From NCBI GenBank assembly GCA_037013685.1, contig CM072885.1, positions 27,379,442 through 27,443,441 of the forward strand: a stretch of 64,000 bases of DNA, read 5' to 3'. Source of the stretch: Acridotheres tristis (lineage: Eukaryota; Chordata; Aves; Passeriformes; Sturnidae). A model generated the notes under the pieces. That model was not told the origin of the DNA. It saw only the letters and a program-made list of their open reading frames with translations, and ran no database searches. A program made the translations under genes and the position numbers. Positions 39,680 through 49,600 of this stretch are shown here, in pieces. Position 1 is the first letter of the stretch, and each line of letters begins with the position of its first letter.

Positions 39680-40393
39680 GCTCCAGTCCAGGTGAAGAGT
39701 GGCTAGTTTTGGGAAGGAGCTCCCCACCAGTTGTTAAGGTGGTCCCAAGGCTAGACCAGGCTCTCCTGGAGAAGGAGTTCCAAATTAAAATAAAGCATAA
39801 GCAAAAGAAGCTAGCTACAAAGAGGTGTGCCAGAAGAAGGCTCCCGTGGGAACGCCGGCAGAAAAGGAGAGGTACCCGTAAAACATCTTGTGCACAAGAG
39901 CCCTGTGTGAAAACGGGCTGTGTGAGTAACACGGGGTTGGGTAAAGGGGGTGGCTGTGTGCTTGTGTGTGAGTGAGGAATGTCTGAGACTGCTGCCTAGC
40001 CGAAGCAAGTGGGACCTCCTCGTACCGCGGTTTCATCTCTCCGCGAGGAGAACGGCCGGGAGCGGAGGGAAGCGACTGGGGAGAGCGAGTGAATACCCCG
40101 GGAGGGACTGGGAGGGAAAGTCCCAGTCTGAGAATTCCCAGGAGAGAAGGGAATGAATTAGTTAGGTTCAACTATTTATTGGGAGGATGAAAGGTGGAAG
40201 TTTCAGTAAGTGACCAAGAAGGACTGTAAAGAGTAGTCAGAAAGAGAAGCTAAGGAGGAAAGGATAAAAGGAAAAAGAAGGAATTAGGTGGGAAACAAGT
40301 GGTTGGCAAAAAAAAGTGAGATAGTGTATATTAAAGGAAGGAGTTGGACCGCAGAACAAGTGAGGGAGAGCAAGGAAGCTGTTGCCGCCAGAG
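39680..40393 (+). other. ERV A untranslated leader
   Basis: About 700 bases between the primer binding site and the gag start codon. A GTGAGT word at 39922-39927 is a candidate splice donor for subgenomic transcripts. This region normally holds the packaging signal; no specific structure was resolved by eye. Confidence 0.6.
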
Positions 40394-41787
40394 ATGGGCC
40401 AGAAAAAAAGTAAAATCTCTGACCCAGGGGTTGCGAATTATGAGAATAGTTCGCAAGAATCCGGTGTGCCTGGGAACTGAGAGGGGGTTTCCCAGAAGGG
40501 GAGCGAGATTCCTCAGGACAGCCCCCTGGGGATCCTGTTACAATACTGGGATACAAGTGAATCCCGGAGAGGAAAAAGTAAGCAGAAAATGATACAGTAC
40601 TGTATGTTTGAGTGGACAAAAGAAAAGATCCGTGCAGACAATTTATACTGGCCAGAGTTTGGATCATTTGAGGATTGGATTTGTCAGGCTTTAAATCTAT
40701 ATGTGAATTCAAAAGAACCTTTTAACCAGGAGGAAAGTGAGTATGCTGCTTTGTGGCTTCCAAAAGGGGAGGGTAAATTTATAGTTCAAAGGCAGGAAAA
40801 GGAAGGTTATTCATTATACCCTTTGCAAACAAAAAGACAGGCAGCAAAAAGGGACCAGATAAAGCCATGGGACCCGTTAGATCACCTCCCACCCCCATAC
40901 AGACAGCCTGGCCAGCCCCTGGTCCCTGATGCACCCCCTATTCAGGACGAGCCAGTAGCACACAGAACTAGAGGCAGAAGGGGACAGGAGGAAGAAAGTG
41001 ACAAAGAGGACGAGGGAGCAGGAAGGGAGGATAGATTATACCCTCTTAGAGAGGTTCCAATGGCAAATCTGGCCCCAGGACAGGGACCTATTGGTTACGT
41101 GAGTGTTCCCCTGAACACTGGGGATGTTAGGGAATTTAAGAAAGAGATGGGCAGGATGCTAGAAGATCCTATTGGAGTAGCAGAGAGGCTAGATCAGTTT
41201 TTGGGACCGAATATTTATGCCTGGGTGGAATTGCAGTCTATTTTAGGAATCCTGTTTACAGTGGAAGAGAGAGAAATGATTAGACAGTCAGGAATACGGG
41301 CCTGGAATAGGGATCATCAAGGGCCAGATCAGGGAGATCAAAAATGGCCTATGGCAGATCCAAATTGGAATAATCAGGACACAGGCAAAATATGAGGGAT
41401 TTCAGGTGGATGATTATCCAAGGAATTCAGGGAGCAGTCCCCAGGGGACAAAATACAGGGAAATCTCTGAGTGAGCACCAAGGGAAAGATGAGTCCCCAG
41501 CAGAATGGTTAGAGAGACTAAGAAAGGATTTGCAATTATACTCAGGCATAGACCCCAATACTCCAGCAGGGCAGGTTCTGTTAAAAACACAATTTGTAGC
41601 CAAGTCCTGGGGGGACATCAGGAAGAAACTAGAGAAATTGGAAGATTGGCAGGATAGGGGGCTTCAGGAGTTGTTAAGGGAAGCACAAAAAGTGTATGTT
41701 AGACGAGATGAAGACACCAGAGGGGGAGAGACATTAAAACAAGAGGAAACAATTTGGCCGATGATGAAGCAAAAAGAGCTGCCCTAA
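40394..41787 (+). pseudogene. gag: ERV A gag (matrix to capsid), broken
   Basis: The start at 40394 reads MGQKKS, with Gly at position 2 for myristoylation. A TGA at 40478-40480 stops the frame at codon 29. The same frame is then open to 41395, with matrix-like residues, a PPPY late-domain motif near 40889-40900, an acidic/basic linker and a capsid start around 'YPLREVPM'. Capsid continues in another frame from 41392, with the major-homology-type segment 'DESPAEWLERLRKDLQLYSG' at about 41488-41547 and a C-terminal 'LREAQKVYVRR'. Nucleocapsid zinc knuckles are missing; the frame runs at about 41745 into the tail of RNase H. The structural polyprotein cannot be made whole. Class I assignment follows from the capsid and PPPY placement. 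Confidence 0.9.
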
Positions 41788-42992
41788 GGGAAAATAACAG
41801 TGTAATTATGACTTTTAAAGAGACAGAAGCACAAACTGAAACACCATACTTTTCTTTAACAGAGATAGAAGCTATAAAGAAACTAGGGGCAACCCTGAAG
41901 GAAGAAGAATGGATTCTACCTGATGGTAGAAAAGTAGTCTCAAAACCTATAGCCCGACAGATCCTGGACAATTTACATCAAAGAACTCACTGGGGCACAA
42001 GAGCACTTTGTGACCACTTTTTAAAATTTTATGGGTGTATAGGAATATTTGAAATTGGAAAACAAATCACACAAGGATGTCTCACATGTCAGAAAGTAAA
42101 CAAAAAAGTGTTGAGGAGTCCTCCCTCTGGAGGTCGTCGGACAGCCTATCGGCCATTCGAAAAGATCCAAGTTGACTTTACTGAATTACCTAAAGTAGGC
42201 AGGTGGAAATATCTGCTGGTTATAGTAGATCATTTGACTCAGTGGGTAGAAGCATTCCCTGCAGCTAGAGCCACAGCTCAAACAGTAGCTAAAATTTTAT
42301 TGGAACATATTATTCCACGATTTGGAATAGTACAAGTTATTGATTCAGATCAGGGCACTCATTTTACCTCGAGAATAATTAAAAATTTAAGCCAAGCATT
42401 AGGAATTGCCTGGGAATACCATACCCCATGGCATCCTGAAAGTTCTGGACGTGTTGAAAGAATGAATCAAACTATTAAACAACAACTAACTAAATTAGTG
42501 ATAGAAACTAAATTACCATGGACCAGATGCCTTCCTTTAGCCCTGTTAAATATAAGAACCAAGCCCCACTCTGAAACTGGGATCTCACCATATGAGATGT
42601 TATATGGATTGCCTTACCCCCAAGGCATAACAATGGATCCCTCCCTGGTCGGGGACAAAACCATTCAGGGGTATCTTACAACCATCGCAAACAATTTGAG
42701 GGAATTAAGAGAGAAAGGCATTTTAGCTCAAACCACTCCTCTCGATTTTCCAATACATTCCATCAGACCAGGACAATATGTATTGATAAAATGCTGGAAA
42801 GGAGAAAGTTTAGAACCTCGATGGGAGGGACCATTTCTGGTTCTTTTAACCACAGAAGCAGCAGTCCGAACAGCAGAAAAAGGCTGGACTCATGCTTCAA
42901 GAGTAAAAGGACCAATACAAAACAAAGGATGGAAAATTATTTCAGCACCAGGAGACCTAAAAATCAAATTAAAAAGGAAATTTGAAAACTGA
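41740..42992 (+). pseudogene. pol: ERV A pol remnant: RNase H tail and open integrase
   Basis: Family retroviral Pol. The frame begins with the last residues of RNase H (NLADDEAKRAA), fused to gag by a deletion that removed NC, protease, RT and most of RNase H. Integrase is then fully open to 42992. It shows an HHCC zinc-binding domain (His in 'NLHQRTHWG', Cys in 'GCLTCQK'), a core with Asp in 'VDFTELP', Asp in 'DSDQGTHFT' and Glu in 'SSGRVERMNQ', and a C-terminal GPY/F-type domain around 'PRWEGPFLVLL'. No ATG starts it; the apparent first codon is TTG, as expected for a piece of a polyprotein. Without gag-pol readthrough and protease it would not be made normally. Confidence 0.92.
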
Positions 42993-43211
42993 TTAATTGT
43001 AATAACTTCATGATTAGGCGGAAAGGAAAACTTGACACCAAAAAGCAGTATTAATAAGAAACTGGCATAAAGTCATTGCATTTGGGGACCAAAAGGGAGG
43101 TGTGATACAGTAATATCTTTCTCTTATATATATATATATGTTGTTATTGCTTAAAATATCAATTAAAATTGCTTTGAGACAGTATATTGTTAAAGTCTAG
43201 ACATCCTGGAT
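42993..43211 (+). other. ERV A spacer between integrase and the unknown ORF
   Basis: Contains a purine tract AAAAGGGAGG directly followed by TGTGATACAG at about 43091-43110, resembling a polypurine tract next to an LTR start. It also holds a (TA)n run at about 43124-43139. A pyrimidine-poor acceptor-like CTAG ends at 43200, just before the next open frame. Confidence 0.6.
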
Positions 43212-43886
43212 TTGCTGCCAACCGCAACCCCATTAAGTCCAGAAGCTGAACAGCGTCGATGGAAAAGAATCAGACGCCTCCTTGATCAGTGGGAAAATCC
43301 CAGACAAATTGAAAAGTTTCTCCGGACCTTCCGACCGCCAACGTTAACTGATTTATTTGAAGAGCTGCAACTCAAGAGAAAGAGACTGGTAACACCTATT
43401 ATTGAGGAGGCCCAAAAACAATTAGAATATTGGCAATGTCGTATTCATGGCCTAGAATGCTGCCCATGGATTCGTATTCTTTGCACTTGCTGTTTTAATT
43501 CATGGTGGAGAGTAACTAGGGCAAAAGAAAAAAAAAGACAATTGCTTTGTTTCAGTTGTTCAGAGTGTATACATGATCAGCTAACAACAGAAAAATTTTT
43601 TAGTGACTTCTATGGGAAACCATTGAGACATGAAAACGGGACCTTTTATGCCGCAATTCAACTAATAGAGAATCAGGACCAACTACTCCTTGCCATATTA
43701 ACTTTTGTGCAGGCTAAAGAACAAGCAATCCAAAATATTATAAACCAAAGTATCATAACTGACAGTTGCTGTGGAGAGGAAGTCTATGTGCCACGTAGTA
43801 AATACGTCTCACCAGCAAATTGGCATCGCGAGTATATCTATTGGTGGAAAAGAAGGTTTAGAAGACCAAAAAGAGGAACTATTTAA
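43212..43886 (+). CDS. ERV A unrecognised Cys-rich ORF between pol and env
   Basis: An open frame of 224 codons placed where complex retroviruses keep accessory genes. I do not recognise the protein. It holds no methionine codon anywhere; the first counted codon is TTG and the frame opens after a TAA at 43191. An acceptor-like AG at 43199-43200 would keep the frame, so a spliced exon is plausible. Features: a basic, charged N-terminal part (residues 15-60), eleven Cys with clusters at 76-94 and 113-119 plus His 79 and 121 that could bind zinc, paired Cys at 186-187, and a basic tail KRRFRRPKR at 213-221, possibly a nuclear or RNA-binding signal. No signal peptide or membrane span. The layout (Cys/His core, basic end) recalls retroviral transactivators such as spumavirus Tas, but only in layout. 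It is intact while gag, pol and env are broken. Confidence 0.5.
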   Translation: MLPTATPLSPEAEQRRWKRIRRLLDQWENPRQIEKFLRTFRPPTLTDLFEELQLKRKRLVTPIIEEAQKQLEYWQCRIHGLECCPWIRILCTCCFNSWWRVTRAKEKKRQLLCFSCSECIHDQLTTEKFFSDFYGKPLRHENGTFYAAIQLIENQDQLLLAILTFVQAKEQAIQNIINQSIITDSCCGEEVYVPRSKYVSPANWHREYIYWWKRRFRRPKRGTI

Positions 43887-44052
43887 CTGAAGTAGTGTAA
43901 TTTTTATTGTGGTTGGCATATCTCCGGAGCTTTAGTAAATTGGGAAAAATAGCTAATCAATCTAGGGAAAAAGATAAGGCAGTGCTGCAGAACTATAAAT
44001 ATTTTGTGCCATCTTTGGAACAAAAAAAGTTAAAATAGATCGTGCGAACCTT
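43887..44052 (+). other. ERV A spacer before env
   Basis: About 165 bases with stops in all frames, including an AACTATAAATATTTTG AT-rich stretch near 43990. No coding sequence was recognised. Confidence 0.4.
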
Positions 44053-44274
44053 ATGAGGCCAAGGGTACCAAAGAAAAACAAATCCCAGGATAAAAACTTT
44101 GCTACTGAGAAGATGGACATCTCGGCCCTTGGCTGCAACCCAAGGGGCCTTGAGACAGGTAGAAAGTTAAAATTTCTGAGGATTCTTTTCATGGTGCTTA
44201 CAATAATACCCCTAGCAACTGGCCAGAACCGTAAGACTGCATGGAACGGAAAAGAACAGAACACCACTTTATGA
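44053..44274 (+). pseudogene. env: ERV A env N-terminus (signal peptide), truncated
   Basis: An ATG-started frame of 73 codons. A basic N-region is followed by a hydrophobic core FLRILFMVLTIIPLATG at about residues 42-58, typical of an env signal peptide. It stops at a TGA after NTTL. The surface subunit that should follow is missing: the env transmembrane subunit begins less than 100 bases later, so a large deletion has removed nearly all of SU. The remaining peptide would have no known function. Confidence 0.75.
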
Positions 44275-44316
44275 AACCTTAAAAAGAAAAAAAGAGAATT
44301 AAATCTCGACTTTCCG

Positions 44317-45069
44317 ATGGCGGGAGAAAACCAAAAATGGAAAGATGAAGAATGGCCTGCAGAAAGAATTATAGCATACTATGAACCTGCTACTTGGGCT
44401 CAGGATAGGTGTTGGGGATATAGAACTCCAATTTACCTATTAAACCGATTAATAAGGCTCCAAGCAATAGTGGAAGTCGTCTCAAACCACACAGCAGACG
44501 CTTTAAAGTTGTTGGCCAAACAGCATTCACAAATGCGAGCATTTGTATATCAAAACAGAATTGCCCTAGACTATCTGTTGGCAGAAGAAGGAGGAGTTTG
44601 TGGGAGGTTTAATGAATCTGAGTGCTGTGTGGATATAGATGACCACAGGGAAGCCATCACCAAACTTGCTGATGAAATTAAAAGAGTGGCACATGTACCA
44701 GTTCAAAAATGGAATTCTATCCTGAAAACTGACTGGTGGGATAATCTTTTTGGGGGTGTGTAGTGGAAAAAAATAGGATTCATGCTATTGTGTTCTGTTT
44801 TAGGTCTATTGTTTCTGCCTTGCATGATACCATGTCTAATCAGACTAATCCACTCAGTAATTTAAGGAATGCAACTTACAGCCATGCCCATAGATCCAGA
44901 ATTAACAGCAAAAGGGAAAATAAACTCCTTGATGGTACAGAAAGCGCAATCTAATCGCACTCGAGGGAAAGAGGTCAAAAAAGTGGTGACTGAATGCAAA
45001 GAGAATACCCTGACACGAGAAATGTTAACCAAATTCGAGAAGGAGTGTAAAAAACTGGAGACCGCTTGA
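44317..45069 (+). pseudogene. env: ERV A env transmembrane subunit, interrupted by TAG
   Basis: The frame 44317-44763 encodes the ectodomain: a [17 protein letters not shown] segment, a heptad-repeat stretch, '[18 protein letters not shown]' in the position of the immunosuppressive-like segment, and a C-x7-CC motif ([10 protein letters not shown]). It stops at TAG (44761-44763), just before a hydrophobic segment that continues in the same frame and is the membrane anchor; the frame then runs through a charged cytoplasmic part to TGA at 45067-45069. No fusion peptide or furin site is visible upstream. Any product would be a short unanchored ectodomain fragment. Confidence 0.85.
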
Positions 45070-45154
45070 GAAATGTTAGAAAAAATGGAGGCTAGTATGA
45101 AGGAACATAGACAATACCAAGTAATAACCTTTTAGCACACGAATCAAGATGATT

Positions 45155-45174
45155 AAAAAAAGAGAAATGGGGGA
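45155..45174 (+). other. ERV A polypurine tract
   Basis: A purine run AAAAAAAGAGAAATGGGGGA immediately precedes the 3' LTR (after AT). It would prime plus-strand DNA synthesis. Confidence 0.8.
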
Positions 45175-45176
45175 AT

Positions 45177-45969
45177 TGTGATAAATGTGATTCGTGCTAA
45201 TTAAATTGTAACTATATTAGCAAAATTGTATTTAGATCAATAGAAGACCATTGTTACCGAGTGAAAGGGGGGGAGATGGGTGAGACAGGACAAAAGACAT
45301 CTTCCAGATGTTGGGAGTCGAAGAAGAAGAATAGTAGAAGGACGTAGGTCTGATAAGCAGCATCTAGAAATAGAGCTTCAACCTTGAAATAGGCAAAAAT
45401 GGAATGATTCCAAGCATGGGACTTAATTAGAGTCATGTTATGGAAAACATCTGCTGAGTCACACAGGGCGCCTGCGCTACCTGCAGGTCACACCTCGGTC
45501 ACTGATGAAGATGATGAGCCTTCACCGGAAATAAGACCCTCAAAAGGATGAGAGACCCCCTAACTCATTAGTAGAGCATGTGCCGTGCAGTATAGTTATG
45601 TAGATTTTAGGAATAGAAACTAGGAGGAGCTTCCTAGAAACTTTTGTAGCCTACAGTATATAAGTGGGATTGTTAGCCCAAATGCTTTGGTACGAGAGGA
45701 AGGGCAGGCCCCTCCCCGTACCCCCGGTCAGTTTTGCTTATGCTTTATACGAACCTCAATTATACTAAAACACTTACTCTCAAATTTTATCTATCCCAAA
45801 TTATACAACTGTAATGCTTTGCTTGGATTGTATTCAGTTTCAATAATTTTTGTAATCATCTTTAATACTTTTGATTGTATTCATTTATAATTGTTACTAT
45901 TGGAAATTTGTTGTTACTTTTAATCTTTGTTGTTTGTTTAATTGGAAAAATAGAAAACCATTCATAACA
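45177..45969 (+). repeat. ERV A 3' LTR
   Basis: A 793-base LTR, TGTGATAAATGTG to TTCATAACA. It carries 16 bases (TGCTTTGCTTGGATTG, near 45814-45829) where the 5' LTR has one G. Otherwise it differs from the 5' LTR by about six substitutions. Confidence 0.95.
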
Positions 45970-45986
45970 TTGGGATCATTAGTGTA

Positions 45987-46683
45987 TGTCTTGATTTGAA
46001 GGACAGGTATTTGCTAAGAAAAGGCAAGAGCCCCTTCCCTGAGATGGAGAGTGCAACCCCGTCCCTTCCAATTATTATAGGTTTGGAATCAGGGTCTCTC
46101 AGGCAAAAGATATGGGGATAGGAATAACAGTTCTTTACTAATATGTCTAACAAGGCAAACAAAAGAAAACAATAGCTATAAAAATTGACAGCAAAACAGA
46201 ACAGCGTAGCTCAGTCCCAGTCCCTTTTGGCCAAGGCCCTCTCCCTGCGCTCAGTTCCCGGTGCTGTGGGCAGGGCAGGGCCCGCGCAGCTGAAGGGGCT
46301 GGGGGATGGCGGCAGCGGCCCAGGGCTGAGAGGGATGGAGGAGCCGCTCCCCCCTCACGGTGTCGGTCGTGGTGCTCGGCACAGTGCCCGGAGGTAGGAG
46401 GATGAAGCGGGAAGGCAGCAGGGTGATGTCTGACAGCAGGGAACGTGGCTCCCGGCGCTGGGATGGCGGGGAGGGTGGTAGGTAGCAGCACCGGCCGCCT
46501 TCCTCCGACTCCACGAGAGCAGGCAGCTGCCCCCATCTCTCCTTTTCCGATGTTCCCCCTCTCCCCACCCCCTTTGAGAGAAACTGTTACTAGCTATCTG
46601 AGCTAGGGTGTAGCCACAAATACTTAGCATAACAATGGGAAAAATTCCACAGAAAGAAAAGGGAAAGAATCAACCCCCCAACA
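45987..46683 (-). mobile_element. Solo LTR, ERVL-like, with GC-rich core, antisense to PPM1H
   Basis: The minus strand starts TGTTGGGGGGTTGATTC at 46683 and ends CTTCAAATCAAGACA at 45987. It is flanked by GTGTA at 45982-45986 and GTGTA at 46684-46688, a perfect 5-base target duplication. The end resembles a common songbird LTR whose U5 runs through AAAGAACTGTTATTCCTATC. The middle, about 46220-46530, is GC- and CpG-rich, unlike the intron around it. Length is 697 bases. It lies eight bases from the ERV A target duplication. Confidence 0.9.
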
Positions 46684-46688
46684 GTGTA

Positions 46689-49600
46689 TTACCCTTTGCC
46701 TGATTCAAGTGAAACTGGTTTTACAGAAGAAACAAAAACCACGACATAACTCTGTGGATAATGTGAAGTCAAAATTGAAGGACCAATGCACACTTGTTTA
46801 TCACGTCTCTTAGGGGTAGGTCCATAGCTTGAAGTTTGCAGAGGAATATTTCCAAGCCAAACTTATCTAAGGAGTAGAGCGAGCTCTAAGTTGAATACTC
46901 TCAGACTTCTTGAAAATACCTTGATTTATTTGTTCTCTTTGGCCAGGCCTGATTGTCAGTCAGAGTGGGGGGTGTATTGGCCAGTGAGGCAGCAGATGAT
47001 TAGCTAGAGATCGGGCATTACACAAGCTGATTCTTCCTCCAAAAGAAAGCTTGTGCAGAAGGAGCTGGAAATAATCTTAAATTTGTTTCACCAGAAAAGG
47101 GGAGAACACAGGGACTGTGGTGATATATGGGACAGAAACAGGCATGGTGTTATGGTGTTTCAAGGATGATAAGGATGAGAGAAACCAAGTTTCATCATCT
47201 CTGCTGCTATCATTCCAGTCTTTTGAAATGCAGAGGAGACAATGAAGCTCTCTGACCTTCATAAGAGCATCAATACCCCGGTTCCTAATTATTAATGTGC
47301 TAAGCAAGGGCCAGTTGATACCACAGAGCAAAAATAAAACTTACCAGAAGTAAGTGGGGTTTTTTTAGCTTTATGTTGAAGTAAAATCTATTCTTAATGG
47401 AAATATTTTTATAACTTCTTAGGCTGGGCATTTAATAATATTGATTATAGGACCAGTGGTTTTAAGTGAAAAGATGCTTTATATGCCACAACATAAGGGG
47501 GAAAGAGAACTCAATTTGTGCCCTAGTTTATGGGATTAAGGAGGTGCAAAGAATTGCTATCTCCTTTCTCTTCAGGGTAAAAAAAATAGAAGTTAAGTTA
47601 TAAAAGTGAAAGAAAAGCAAAAAAAACTAAAACAAAACAAACCCCTAATGCACAGTAATAAAAAGTTAGGGATAATTTTTTATAATTACATCTTTTAAAA
47701 TATTTTGTGTTCCAAAATACTGTTTGGACCTTTTACTTCTGAACTCTGACATCAGCTAACTAGAAGCCTAAACAACTTTGCTAAGAGTTTTTTCTTTTTA
47801 GTTGTAGTGCTCATTTCTTGTGGAGCATGTAGAAGAATTTGAACACTGATGTTTCATTTGGTTTCGAAAACAAATGTTCCATGGAGCACTCAGAACTCTT
47901 TGATTTAAAAAATAAGCGGACAAAATATGCAGTTAAATCCATGTTGTCTGTGATACTTCTTCTATCAACATTTACCAAAGGTGATGACATCCATCATCTA
48001 ATACAATGTAGTAGTGTGGATCTGAAAGTTTAATGCTGCCAAACTTCCTTTGAAGTTTGAATATCAGGGATATTAGATTAAATTTGATCTTTGTCAGGAG
48101 GATTTCACATTCATTAGGCCACTAAATTTCAGAAAATGTAGGAGTCTAACCTTGCCTCTTAAAAATTCACTTACACCAGTATAGTTGAGTTGATGTATAC
48201 AATCTAAGACACAGGTAATGCTAGACTTTTCTATGTTGTCTTCCTATTCTTTGCCTTCACACAAGAGTTGGGATATGGCTTCATGGGGGTTAGAGGACTA
48301 GCCTTTTTTTTTCTGATAAACTATTGAGGAATCTCAGCTTGCAATATAAATGAAATATGGATTATTCATATGAATTGTTACTTTAGGGTTTAATTCTACA
48401 TTTGTTGAAGTAATTTAAGTGGCTTCCCTTTGGATTTAATTGTTTGAGAATGTGATTCTTTGAAAATATATGTGACTTGGAGGTGGAGGTTCTATGTGTA
48501 TATCATTAGTCTGGTACAAAGGTGGTTTGACTTTCAAGTGGGAGAAAATAATTCTCAGGATACGTATTTATCACTTTGACCTGTGCAAGTCAAAATTTTA
48601 CGAAGATGGGGAAACCTGAGAAAGAACTATTTTGTATCCAAATTACCTGAAAAATCAGCTCAGGGAAAAGGAGTGTTTTGCACATGCAGTACCATCTATT
48701 CTAGGCACTATACATTAAACCTCAGTGGTTTTTTTTTGTTTGTTTGTTTTTTTCCCTTCCTAGTGCATTGCTATTATGGCAGTGTTTAATCATGAGATTG
48801 GAAAAGGATGTATGAGACCTTGTGTTAAAGTCCCAAAGTGTATTAGTATTGTGTTGATTGTTCCATAAGTGCTGTTCTGTCAGGTCTCAGTGACGTGGCT
48901 CATGTGAGGCAGTTCATGTTCTTCAGGGACCTTCCCTGTTCTCGGGGTGCTCATATGTTCCAGTGTGGATTTGAAACTGGTTGGCTGTGCATATTCATAG
49001 TCTGGTAGCACAGTGTGCCATTTGGTGTGTGAACATCAGGTGTGTTGTAGTGTTAGAGGATTAATCGCAGTTGTCTTTAAAAAGTTGAAAGCCCACCCTT
49101 TTCTTCCTTTGTCATTGGATCTCGTTTCAGTAAAAGTGATTGGAAGAGTCTTGAGTTGTGACCAAAAGAGCCACAGCTGACTTGAAAAGGACTGCAAAAA
49201 AAAGTGGTGCTGGGAGGTATTTGGGCAGGTGTGAGTGACATTGGTGGCTGAAGACTTGACTCGTGGTCATCGGTGGTTGGAAGCCATCTCAATGACTGTG
49301 TGTGTTGTCTGTGCTGTTGTGTATGGAGGTTTTCCCTGTCAGTGCTTTGTCCTTAACACTGGAAAAAATGCTACCCTGATGTCAGTGTTTATCCTGGGGA
49401 TTGGAGAAGGTGGAAGGCCCTGGCCAGCCCAGGTGCTGCACCCTGCTTATGCTTGACTGAAGAACTCAGGAGAGGAAAAAACTGTTGGCACCAGGGGCCA
49501 GGGAAGGGCTGTAGGTGGGACTCATGCTATGGTTGCTGTCAGATTCGAAAGCTGGGCTGATGGCTGGTGATTGCTGGGTTGATTTGCTAATCGCTGCTGC

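Larger units (their letters stand above)
38881..45969 (+). mobile_element. ERV A: young gammaretrovirus-like provirus, internally deleted
   Basis: Two near-identical LTRs (38881-39658 and 45177-45969) flank a 5.5-kb interior with the order primer binding site, gag, pol remnant, an unrecognised ORF and env remnant. It is bounded by TTGG at 38877-38880 and 45970-45973, a 4-base duplication as in gammaretroviruses. Gag (PPPY late motif, gammaretroviral-type capsid) and the integrase GPY/F-type C-terminus support class I. Breaks are: a TGA in gag at codon 29, a frameshift in capsid, loss of NC, protease, RT and most of RNase H, loss of nearly all of env SU, and a TAG before the env membrane anchor. 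It cannot make a full set of proteins. It lies sense to PPM1H. Confidence 0.95.

Noticed and set aside
39631..39975. Arg-rich open frame in the ERV A leader, resembling an Arg-rich RNA-binding motif
   Set aside because: It has no ATG, starts inside the LTR end, spans the primer binding site and ends before gag. The leader is expected to be untranslated.
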